This document shows positions 8,885-16,570 of a stretch of DNA of 42,574 nucleotides, piece by piece. Numbering within the stretch: the first letter of the stretch is position 1; every line of letters begins with the position of its first letter. The DNA lies in assembly GCA_023433265.1 (NCBI GenBank), contig JAEZDR010000077.1, positions 1-42,574 on the forward strand, read 5' to 3'. A program made the translations under genes and the position numbers. The DNA is from Bacteroidota bacterium (GTDB lineage: Bacteria; Bacteroidota; Bacteroidia; Chitinophagales; Chitinophagaceae). Under the pieces are notes generated by a model, which searched no databases, was not told the origin of the DNA, and saw only the letters and a list, made by a program, of their open reading frames with translations.

Positions 8885-9552
8885 TGGTATTGGCCCGCGA
8901 GATAACTAAGTTCCTGTTTAACTTAAAGCTGCCCTTCGAGCTTAGGAACGGTGTTGAGGTACTTGATGTACACAAGGACACCAAAATAAGACAGGTGTGC
9001 CGTGCGTTCTATAATAAGTTTTACAGTGATGATGATACCCGCCGCCTGATGATAGGCATCAATCCAGGCAGGTTTGGCGGGGGCGTAACCGGGCTTCCTT
9101 TCACTGACCCGATACGCCTTGAGAAAGACTGCGAAATAGAAAACCCCTTTCAAAAGAAGCAAGAGCTTTCAAGCGTATTCATGTATGAAATGATGGCTGC
9201 TTATGGTGGTGTAAAGAAGTTTTATGGCGATGTTTACATTAGCGCCGTAAGCCCGTTAGGGTTTGTGCGCCAGGGCAAAAACCTGAACTACTACGACGAC
9301 AAGGAATTGAAGGAAGCCATCAAGCCCTTTGTAGTAAAATGCATGGAGCAACAACTAAAGTTCGGCCTGAAGCGCGACTACTGCATTTGCATAGGCGAAG
9401 GCGAAAACCTCAAGTACCTGCAGCAACTGAACGACCAGTATAACTGGTTTAAAGCCATACGGCCTGTGGCGCATCCCCGCTTTATTATGCAGTACAGGCT
9501 GAAACAAAAACAGCAGTACATTGAGAGCTACCTTTCTGCCCTTGGCAAGTAA
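8884..9552 (+). CDS. SMUG2-like uracil-DNA glycosylase superfamily protein (DUF4918 type)
   Basis: This appears to be a base-excision repair glycosylase related to SMUG1. Motif 1 reads GINPGRFGGGVTGLPF at residues 58-73, matching the SMUG-type GMNPG-FG-TG-PF pattern, with Asn60 at the catalytic position. The second motif is HPRF (His197-Pro198-Arg199), in the position of the DNA-intercalating His-Pro loop. The length of 222 residues fits. Characterised SMUG2 members act on uracil, and sometimes xanthine, in DNA; activity here is inferred. The ATG overlaps the stop of the amidohydrolase by one base, so translation is probably coupled. No promoter is seen in front of it. Confidence 0.82.
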   Translation: MVLAREITKFLFNLKLPFELRNGVEVLDVHKDTKIRQVCRAFYNKFYSDDDTRRLMIGINPGRFGGGVTGLPFTDPIRLEKDCEIENPFQKKQELSSVFMYEMMAAYGGVKKFYGDVYISAVSPLGFVRQGKNLNYYDDKELKEAIKPFVVKCMEQQLKFGLKRDYCICIGEGENLKYLQQLNDQYNWFKAIRPVAHPRFIMQYRLKQKQQYIESYLSALGK

Positions 9553-9634
9553 TAGCATACACGCCTTCCCTTTCTGGAGCTAAAAGCTTCAGCCTTCCCA
9601 TTCAATTTAGCAATGCATTCGAGAAAAAAAGAAA

Positions 9635-9664
9635 GGAGCAGCATTGTTGCTCCCTACCAGGTCT
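9635..9664 (-). terminator. Putative minus-strand intrinsic terminator
   Basis: GGAGCA at 9635-9640 and TGCTCC at 9648-9653 form a 6-bp stem with a 7-nt loop. Read on the minus strand, the stem is followed by TTTCTTTTTTTC, a good uridine tract. It would end transcription of the degraded minus-strand genes upstream (9668-11383). Confidence 0.5.
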
Positions 9665-9667
9665 AAA

Positions 9668-9760
9668 TTAAAAGAAGAAGTGGGGATCAAAGTAACGGTT
9701 TTGCGCTAAGCCTAGTCCAAGGCGAGCTAGCACAGATAAACGTAGAACAATTACTGCACT
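9668..9760 (-). pseudogene. Possible 3' remnant of an outer-membrane-type protein
   Basis: A minus-strand frame between in-frame TAA codons (9761-9763 and 9668-9670) encodes 30 residues ending LGLAQNRYFDPHFFF. A hydrophobic, aromatic-ended tail of this kind resembles the last strand of an outer-membrane protein. It sits just ahead of the minus-strand terminator-like hairpin. There is no start codon and the piece is very short, so it may be a chance frame. It is listed because the flanking genes are also degraded. Confidence 0.2.
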
Positions 9761-9855
9761 TTAAACCCCAAAGTACCGACGCAGGCTTCACATCAGGATA
9801 ATAGCAAAAAATAGTAAGCATTACTATGGCAATGGTTTGATAAAGCAACTTTCTG

Positions 9856-10698
9856 TTAATGTTTGATCAATTCAAGACCAAAGCTTGGTGCATACTTTAT
9901 AAAACTGGAGTTTATGTTTTTGTCAAAAAGATCATAGAATGCACCACCGAAAAAGGAGATCAGGGTTTTAGCCTGGTCAGTCCGACAACCATAATAATAA
10001 GGAGCATTGTTGTGGTTAACATCTGAGTCTATTTCACCTAACCATTCCAATCCCAAATAAACTCCATCTTTTGGAAATGGTATCTTGTATTCGCTGAGGT
10101 TCACCCGTAAAATTTGCTTTTTCAAAGTGACCACTAACACAATAGACTCATGCAGGAGACTTGAAGCGCATAATCCTTTTGACGTATCGGCATCAAAAAG
10201 AAGCACTCTTACCCTTCCGTTAGAAAAGGATGTCCTGTTTACGCTGTGATCAGGGGTCTCGATGTTGAATATTACAGGCTTCGCAAGAGAAAAATATAAT
10301 TGAGAAATATAGTAGTTTGAATCTTAGATTTTTAGATCAGGCTTGATTTGTACAACTATCCTTTTACCTAAAGTCCCGGGGTACCTGCCGTACTTTTTGT
10401 TTTTGTGATATCCTAGCGACAAACTACAGTCAGTTATACATTTACTGTTACTTACGAAAGCAAACATTGCTACAAGGATTACCGCAGCCGCCAAAGTAAT
10501 TGCAACGCCGACAGGATATTTTTTTCCAGATCTGCCGTGTAACCAATGTATCCAGATGGTGCTGCAGATAAGAATTGCTATGATAAAATCTACGGCAACT
10601 TCCGGCAGCCGAAGAGATCGGTTGATCGCAAGCAAAGAGATTGCAAGCAGTGCAATGCCGCCGACAATTCTAATTTGTATATTAATATATTTAGCCAT
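9856..10698 (-). pseudogene. Membrane protein gene interrupted by an in-frame TAA
   Basis: The frame runs from ATG 10698 to TAA 9856-9858 and is exactly 281 codons, with a single internal TAA at 10324-10326. The first part (124 residues) has three hydrophobic segments, then SKCITDCSLSLGYHKNKKYG and GTLGKRIVVQIKPDLKI. After the stop the frame continues with DSNYYISQLYFSLAKPVIFN, GRVRVLLFDADT and VNLSEYKIPFPKDGVYLGLE. That second part resembles the beta-rich C-terminal module at the end of many Bacteroidota carboxypeptidase-regulatory-like or membrane proteins, and the residues before the stop read as its natural beginning. I therefore infer one gene broken by a nonsense change. The alternative is a complete 124-residue membrane protein beside an orphan fragment whose only start would be GTG 10206. 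Confidence 0.6.
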
Positions 10699-10722
10699 GG
10701 CTTTGATGATTTGATAAAATGT

Positions 10723-11383
10723 TTACTTTTCAATACATGCTTTCCAAACTCTATCACATTCCTTTAAATCATTGACATAATAGTATGATTGCAATCCGAT
10801 GCATCCCAATCCAACTACCAAACTTAAACCGCCAGAGACAGGTGCTAGTGCTAAACCTCCTAATCCGCACCAGAAAGAGTTAGTAAAATAGGTCCGTTTT
10901 GCTTCATACCGACATCTGGCTTTGTCTCCATCACAACTTTCTGCAATGTTTTGTTCCATAAGCTCCGATATGTAGTTATCAACGTCGTTAGCAAATTGCG
11001 CTGCTTTTTCCTCGTTTGTCTCGCCGGAATACAAAGGTGATAGAACTTCAAATGCTGCAACCATATCGTTGTATAGGATATATAAATTCGTCTTTTGGAA
11101 CATCATTTTGTTCAAAAAATTCATCAAGTTCGTTTGCCTCTACTGCTTGTCTAAACTGTTCTAAGACCGTTTGATCCGTAAGCCTCTCCTCAAAAAAGTT
11201 TGAAAGTGCATCTAGAGTTTCAATGTACTGGTTAAATGCAGCCAGTTCCTCTTCTATTTTAATGCAGGTAGTGGTACTTGCAGGAATTGTTTTAGATACT
11301 TTCGGCTCCGTGGAACTTTTTTGACATTAAGCCATTAAAAAAACGACAATAATAAAACAGTGAAAACGAAAGAAATTATTCAT
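10723..11383 (-). pseudogene. Degraded lipoprotein gene: stop codon in the lipobox plus a frameshift
   Basis: From ATG 11383 the frame encodes a lipoprotein-like leader, MNNFFRFHCFIIVVFLMA, then TAA (11327-11329), then CQKSSTEPKVSKT. One residue in place of the stop would give the typical lipobox end SCQK. The frame continues (IKIEEELAAFNQYIETLDAL, LSNFFEERLTDQTVLEQF, ANELDEFFEQND) until TGA near 11050. The sequence then makes sense only one frame over: MVAAFEVLSPLYSGETNEEK, a cysteine-containing segment, and a hydrophobic stretch near GGLALAPVSGGLSLVVGLG, ending KECDRVWKACIEK. The span is 661 bp, one more than a multiple of three, as a single 1-bp insertion would leave. Function is unknown. 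It lies 24 bp upstream of the next broken gene, probably one former operon. A 134-residue frame at 10723-11127 could survive as a shorter product. Confidence 0.65.
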
Positions 11384-11885
11384 AAAATGTAGTTTTAGTA
11401 GTATAAGTGTAAATGCGTTTTTCAGTAGAAAAAATGACAAATGTCATTCTGTTTCTGTATTGAGTTCCCTCATGTTTTCAGAATTTTAGGTTTATCAAGT
11501 CGGTTTCAGGTCAGGGCGATCGTTTATGGTCGCTCGCAAATTATCTAGAACTGTAGTAATCTCTACCTACGGGGTCGGCTAGGGCAAGACCCCGTGACGC
11601 CCGAAGGCAATGGATACAACCAGCATAGGCAGCGACAATTTTGTCATCGGGTGTTATCCAGTCAGGAGACCTGTGCTAAGTTCGAGTGGCGCTGCGCTTA
11701 CGCCTCGACCAACCGTGTCAACGAAGTTTAGTGCTAAGGAAGAGACTGACAACTTTTCCTGGCATCAAGCTTCAAAGCGACAACCTATTTTAGCACGACA
11801 CAGTACCGGGTGAGTGCTGTAACTAAGGCTAAAGCTTTGCGTTCTTTGATGTTCTATTTGCTTGCCATCTTATAAGTAAATACCC
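11384..11885. other. Hairpin-rich intergenic stretch, no convincing gene
   Basis: No open frame here resembles a protein. A 67-codon plus frame at 11610-11813 looks like translated non-coding DNA. Instead the stretch holds several inverted repeats: 11569-11576 with 11588-11595; 11683-11691 with 11701-11707 (one bulge); 11800-11806 with 11814-11820 (one wobble). The word GTGCTAA occurs at 11673-11679 and 11731-11737, and its complement TTAGCAC at 11790-11796, which allows alternative pairings. It could be a structured RNA, a mobile-element remnant or an end-of-operon structure. I recognise no known RNA family or tRNA. Confidence 0.45.
11569..11595. repeat. Perfect 8-bp inverted repeat
   Basis: ACGGGGTC at 11569-11576 pairs perfectly with GACCCCGT at 11588-11595 across an 11-nt loop. 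The stem is GC-rich, with no T-run on either side, so it is not an ordinary intrinsic terminator. It is the strongest stem in the 11.5-11.85 kb stretch. Confidence 0.7.
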
Positions 11886-14459
11886 CTACTCCACCATCAA
11901 CACCTTCAACGGGTAGCGGTCGAAGCTTATTTTCCGGCCCTGCAATAACTGTCCCTTCACTACATCCATCACTCTTTCGCCCGGTAGCATGCCTGCAATG
12001 TTGAGTTCCTCTGATACATGCAATGCGGAAAGGTTTGCAAATACCACAATTGCTTTGTTGTTATACCTGCGCATGTAACCCAGCAGGTTGTGGTTACTTA
12101 AGTCAAGGGCCTCGTAACTGCCTTCAAGGAAAAGCTCTGCATTATCTTTACGAAGTTGTAACAGCTTGTGCACAAGGTTGAATTTCAAGAGCTCGGTTGT
12201 TGCATCTTCCGGCGTTCCGTTTTGCTGTAGTGCCTGCTGTCGCTTTGGGTAATCAACGGGCCTCCTGTTATCTGGATCTACATAACTAAAGTCCAGCATT
12301 TCGCAACCCTGGTAAGTATCGGGTATTCCGGGCGCTGTGTATTTTATAGCTGCCTGCAGAAGATAATACCGCCATGCCTGTGAACGTAGCTTTTGATGAA
12401 ACTCGCTAAAAGACTTATAAAACTCAGTTTGTTTGTGCATGATGGCATCTATGAACTGCATAGAAGCATTCTCATAGGCTTCATTTGGCTCGTGCCAGGA
12501 AGACTTGTCCTTGCCTTCGCGCAAAGCTTTCAGCATATAGGCTTTCAACCTTCCTGAACATTCTTCACTCCAGTTCCCATCTTCATCTAAGCCATTTACC
12601 AGCGATTGGTAGATGAAATATTCATCGTTTGCAATAGGCGCGTCCTGCCGATCCACTTGTAGCTTATACTTAGCATTCAGGCTTCGCCAATGCTTTACGT
12701 TGCTAATCCAATCTTCGCTTTGTTCTGCTAATAAGTTTATACGCAACCTACCATCCTCTCCCCGCTTGGTGTCGTGTGTAGAAGTTGTATTGAGGGAGTA
12801 CCTGTTCCGTTGTTGCCTCTCAATCATTTTTCGGTGAAACTCTTGTATGCTTATTCCTAATTTGCAGGGAGCATCACCTACTTCATTATGGCTTATGAGC
12901 GCATTGTAGTTATAAAACGTAGTATCCTCCACTCCTTTGGCTGCAAGCGGCCCGGTAAATTGCATCAACCTGTTTAGGAAGTAAAGATGCTGATCCGTAT
13001 TGGGTTGTTGTGCTCTGAACAGGTTGACAATCCTTGAAATTGTGCTGCTTAGATGCGGGTTTCTTTCATGGGCCTTTTCACTAGCTTCCTCAATAACCTG
13101 GAGGTCTGCTTCTGATAATGGCAGCTTAGCGGGATAAGTTCTATACACCGGGAGCGCCACCATAAAGGCAGCCAGGGATTGTTTAACGGTATCTTCATCA
13201 TGCTCATCTATTAACTTTAAATCAATCAATAACTTAGTAACATTCTCTAACTCTCCATTCATGAATTGTTCCAGAAACCTTTTCTTATTGTTAAACACTA
13301 CCTCATCGTAGTTACTGTACCTGGATTCCAGCGTATTGTAATGCTGTTTTATTTTCTCTGCACCCTCTTCATATGTTAAAAGATGGTTCGTGTACGATAG
13401 AAATTCATAGCCGCTTGTACCATGCAGTTGCCAGTTTGCAGGCAATTTTTCTTTCGACTCAAGGATCTTCTCGGCTATGATATAGCAATCCTTCCCAAAT
13501 AAAGCCCGCAACCGCTCAATATATTCGTCCGGGTTGTGAAGCCCGTCTATGTGATCAATCCTTAACCCTGTAAAAATACCCTCCTGGTATAGCGTATGTA
13601 TGAAACGATGGTATTCAGAAAAAACAGCTTCGTCTTCCATTCGCAAACAAATAAGATCATTTACGGTAAAGAACCGCCGGTAATTCATGGTATTGTTACT
13701 CTCGTAATGAGGCACAAGTATGAAATGCTGTTCACGCAATACCTCAAATAAGGCTTCTGTACTGTTATTAATTCCTTCCAGCGCTCGCTTCATTTCCTCG
13801 CCGTGCTGCTGGAAAACCTGCTGGTAAAAATTGTTTCTTGTTCGTTGATAGGCATCACCTGTTAGCGTTGAAAGGGCCTCAAGATGCATGGCTATCCCCT
13901 CCTGCAAAGAGGGTTGCTGGTGCAGGATAAATTTGAAGCTACCAATGTTTAAGGGATACTCATTATCGTAATAGGCTACTCGTAAACCGTTCCCGTCAAA
14001 CACTAATTTCACCACCCCTTCCCTAATGAGCTTTTCCAGTGGAGCCCCAAGGAAGGGCACCATTATCTTACCCTTGAAAGCTTGTTTGTGATGGTTCCAG
14101 TTTACATCGAAGTAATTAGCGTAGGGCGATTGCTGCCCGCGCTCCAATACATCCATCAACCGCCAGTTATGAACATTAAAAGCCATGTGGTTGGGCACGA
14201 TGTCCTGCAACCAATTCATGCCTCTCTCTTTTAGCTTCCCACTAATATTTCTTAGTTCTTCAAGTGTACCGATCTCAGGATTGATCTGGTGTGGGTCGGT
14301 TACATCATACCCATGCATGCTGCCCGGAGTAGCCATAAAGATGGGAGATGCATAGATGGTGGTAATGCCTAGTTGCTGTAGGTAATCAATGATGCTATCA
14401 AGATGCTTAAAGGTGAAGTCTTTATTAAATTGGATACGGTAGGTAGATGTAGGTATCAT
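11886..14459 (-). CDS. treY: Malto-oligosyltrehalose synthase TreY
   Basis: TreY isomerises the reducing-end alpha-1,4 bond of malto-oligosaccharides to alpha-1,1, giving maltooligosyl-trehalose, in the cytoplasm. The family opening PTSTYRIQFNKDFTF is present, then the GH13 blocks IYASPIF, GYDVTDPHQINPEIG and QDIVPNHMAF. The nucleophile block is GLRIDHIDGL, the acid/base block YIIAEKILES, and the TreY-specific block TSTHDTKRGEDGR. The length of 857 residues is within the family range. The ATG at 14459 directly precedes the conserved opening. The gene lies 15 bp downstream of treZ on the same strand, so the two form an operon. No TreX debranching enzyme or glycogen gene is in the window. Confidence 0.97.
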   Translation of the reverse strand: MIPTSTYRIQFNKDFTFKHLDSIIDYLQQLGITTIYASPIFMATPGSMHGYDVTDPHQINPEIGTLEELRNISGKLKERGMNWLQDIVPNHMAFNVHNWRLMDVLERGQQSPYANYFDVNWNHHKQAFKGKIMVPFLGAPLEKLIREGVVKLVFDGNGLRVAYYDNEYPLNIGSFKFILHQQPSLQEGIAMHLEALSTLTGDAYQRTRNNFYQQVFQQHGEEMKRALEGINNSTEALFEVLREQHFILVPHYESNNTMNYRRFFTVNDLICLRMEDEAVFSEYHRFIHTLYQEGIFTGLRIDHIDGLHNPDEYIERLRALFGKDCYIIAEKILESKEKLPANWQLHGTSGYEFLSYTNHLLTYEEGAEKIKQHYNTLESRYSNYDEVVFNNKKRFLEQFMNGELENVTKLLIDLKLIDEHDEDTVKQSLAAFMVALPVYRTYPAKLPLSEADLQVIEEASEKAHERNPHLSSTISRIVNLFRAQQPNTDQHLYFLNRLMQFTGPLAAKGVEDTTFYNYNALISHNEVGDAPCKLGISIQEFHRKMIERQQRNRYSLNTTSTHDTKRGEDGRLRINLLAEQSEDWISNVKHWRSLNAKYKLQVDRQDAPIANDEYFIYQSLVNGLDEDGNWSEECSGRLKAYMLKALREGKDKSSWHEPNEAYENASMQFIDAIMHKQTEFYKSFSEFHQKLRSQAWRYYLLQAAIKYTAPGIPDTYQGCEMLDFSYVDPDNRRPVDYPKRQQALQQNGTPEDATTELLKFNLVHKLLQLRKDNAELFLEGSYEALDLSNHNLLGYMRRYNNKAIVVFANLSALHVSEELNIAGMLPGERVMDVVKGQLLQGRKISFDRYPLKVLMVE

Positions 14460-14474
14460 AGATTGACGCTAAAC

Positions 14475-16289
14475 TTAAAGGTTAAATATTGTTGCTGAAA
14501 AAGCAGGAAGGGTAACAACGTTTCCATCAGCACTGCCGCTTGCACTAGCATAATCCGTTGACGTAAAGAACAGGGTGGCAGGCACCTCCAGGCTCAACCG
14601 GCTATCGTTAGCTTCATAGTTAAGCACCACCAGGGCTTTGCAGCCATTATGATTACGCTCAAAGGCGATAACCTTGTTATTTCCCTGCAGCTCCCAAACT
14701 TTTATACCTTTCCAACTGTTGTCCCGGAAAGCGCCGTGCGTCTTACGTATATGAATCAGTTCCTTGTAATACTCAAACATTCTCCGGTGTTCTTCATCTT
14801 TCAATTTCCAGGATAATGTACTCCGGGAGAAGGTGTTCTCATCAAAAGGATCCGGCACTTCCTGCCCTTCTTTTTGAAAATAAGAAAACTCTTCTTTTCT
14901 TCCCCGGCGAACAGCTTCAACCAATGCAGGGTCGCCGTGATCAACGAAATACTGGAAAGGATTCTTTTCCCCATATTCCTCGCCCATAAAAACAAGAGGC
15001 ACAAACGGAGCTAATAAGTAAGACGCCGCAATCAACCGGAGCTGGTTTTCATTTAATGTGGCAGTAAGCCTATCGCCTATCATTCTGTTACCTATATGAT
15101 CATGGTTCTGGCTGAATGACACAAACTGTGAAGGCTGTAAACCTGCAGGCTTCACTCCAAATTTGCGCTTGCGTGTTTTAGAATATTCACCCGTGTACAC
15201 ATAACCGGTGGTAAAAGCTTTATGTAAATGCTCCAATGTACCAAAGTCCTCATAATATCCATTGAGTTCGCCCGTGATGAGTGCATGCATTGCGTGATGA
15301 AATTCATCTATCCATTGTCCATCTAATCCAAACCCACCCTGCGTTTCAGGAAGGGCATACTTAGGGTTATTAAGATCAAACTCTGCAATCAGTACTTTCT
15401 TACTGCCTGATTGCTTTTGAACCGTTCGCTTCAACTGATTTAACTGTTCAAGAAAGTGAAGGGCACTGCTGTCATAAATAGCATGAACTGCATCTAAACG
15501 AAGTCCGTCTATATGACAGTTGTACAACCACAGCCAGGCATTCTGTAGAAAAAAGTCTCTTACACCGTCCGAATATTCCCCATCATAGTTTAGCGCCTTA
15601 CCCCATGGAGTCCTGTATTTGTCAGTGAAGTAGGGGCCGTAAGCTTCCAGGTAATTCCCTTCCGGGCCTATGTGGTTATAAACCACGTCTAACAATACAG
15701 CCAATCCTTTGCTGTGTGCTGCATTTACAAACTGCTTCAGCCCGTCTATACCTCCATAATTGTGCTGCACAGCATGGGGATAAACCCCGTCGTAACCCCA
15801 GTTGCGCTGCCCCGGAAACTGGGCGACAGGCATAATCTCAATCGTGTTGATACCTAGTTCTTTCAGATGGTCCAGCTTCTCTATTGCACTCAGAAAAGTG
15901 CCTGCAACTGTGAAAGTGCCAATATGCAGTTCGTAAATGATCATTTCTTCTAACGGTAGGCCTTTCCATCCCGTATCTGACCAGTTGAAGCTGCTAAGGT
16001 CTACAACCGCAGAAGCCTTATGTACCCCGTCAGGTTGCTGAAAAGAGGCTACATCGGGCAATGTTTTATCGCCGTCAAGCCTAAACAGGTAAAGGTCACC
16101 TGGCTTAATTCCGTCAAGACGGGCACTCCAGTATCCGTCTTCATCCCTGGTCATGGCATGGTAGCTATCCTTACCGGGAAGGTATACTTCTACGCTATTG
16201 AGAAGCGGTGCCCACGTTATGAATTCGCAGGAACCGTCTTTATAAAATGCGCCGGATTGTTTGAAAGGCAGTTTGTTAAGTTTGTCCAT
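14475..16289 (-). CDS. treZ: Malto-oligosyltrehalose trehalohydrolase TreZ
   Basis: TreZ hydrolyses maltooligosyl-trehalose to release trehalose, completing the TreY-TreZ route. An N-terminal CBM48/E-set domain (FITWAPLLNSVEVYLPG) is followed by the GH13 barrel with ELHIGTFTVAGTF, INTIEIMPVAQFPGQRNWGY, the nucleophile block GLRLDAVHAI, the acid block VLIAEFDLNNP and the NHDHIGNR block. A small C-terminal beta domain ends SATIFNL. The length of 604 residues is typical. It is the first gene of the treZ-treY operon. About 280 bp separate it from pfkB upstream, a gap that contains an 11-bp tandem repeat. Trehalose made this way usually serves osmotic or desiccation stress; that role is inferred from the family. 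Confidence 0.96.
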   Translation of the reverse strand: MDKLNKLPFKQSGAFYKDGSCEFITWAPLLNSVEVYLPGKDSYHAMTRDEDGYWSARLDGIKPGDLYLFRLDGDKTLPDVASFQQPDGVHKASAVVDLSSFNWSDTGWKGLPLEEMIIYELHIGTFTVAGTFLSAIEKLDHLKELGINTIEIMPVAQFPGQRNWGYDGVYPHAVQHNYGGIDGLKQFVNAAHSKGLAVLLDVVYNHIGPEGNYLEAYGPYFTDKYRTPWGKALNYDGEYSDGVRDFFLQNAWLWLYNCHIDGLRLDAVHAIYDSSALHFLEQLNQLKRTVQKQSGSKKVLIAEFDLNNPKYALPETQGGFGLDGQWIDEFHHAMHALITGELNGYYEDFGTLEHLHKAFTTGYVYTGEYSKTRKRKFGVKPAGLQPSQFVSFSQNHDHIGNRMIGDRLTATLNENQLRLIAASYLLAPFVPLVFMGEEYGEKNPFQYFVDHGDPALVEAVRRGRKEEFSYFQKEGQEVPDPFDENTFSRSTLSWKLKDEEHRRMFEYYKELIHIRKTHGAFRDNSWKGIKVWELQGNNKVIAFERNHNGCKALVVLNYEANDSRLSLEVPATLFFTSTDYASASGSADGNVVTLPAFSATIFNL

Positions 16290-16367
16290 CAGGTACAGGA
16301 CATTGAAAAATAAGTGCCAGACCTTGATCGCTACCGGCAGGGATTAAGGACAAATTCATCTTACCCC

Positions 16368-16433
16368 TACCTTATGTCTACCTTATGCCTAGCTTATGCC
16401 TAGCTTATACCTAGCTTATGCCTAGCTTATAAC
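16368..16433. repeat. Six-unit 11-bp tandem repeat between treZ and pfkB
   Basis: Six 11-bp units start at 16368, 16379, 16390, 16401, 16412 and 16423. The consensus is TAGCTTATGCC; the first two carry TACCTTATG and the last ends in AAC. The three units at 16390, 16401 and 16412 differ from each other at only one position. The period is about one DNA helical turn. The array lies 80-145 bp upstream of treZ and about 140 bp downstream of the pfkB stop. Confidence 0.9.
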
Positions 16434-16570
16434 ACCCTTATTTTACTAAGTATTTTCTAAGTAGTCGCAAGCAGTTCTACCCCGTTTCTAAGGGATATCT
16501 TCATTCTTTTTTGGCGTTGAAATGATAGCAAGCACCGCCAAGGACAACCAATTGGTATGAGACAGGTAAG

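Noticed and set aside
9856..11383. Stop-codon recoding (TAA read as an amino acid) to explain the two internal TAA codons
   Set aside because: Many intact genes in the window end in TAA, a normal RF1 is encoded, and one of the two genes also has a frameshift, so decay is simpler.
11681..11710. A possible tRNA T-arm (GTTCGAG)
   Set aside because: The flanking bases do not form a 5-bp T stem, and no acceptor or anticodon arm can be placed around it.
11610..11813. 67-codon plus-strand open frame in the structured gap
   Set aside because: It runs straight through several inverted repeats and has the look of translated non-coding DNA.
16368..16433. CRISPR array
   Set aside because: Units are 11 bp and directly adjacent with no spacers, and there are no cas genes.
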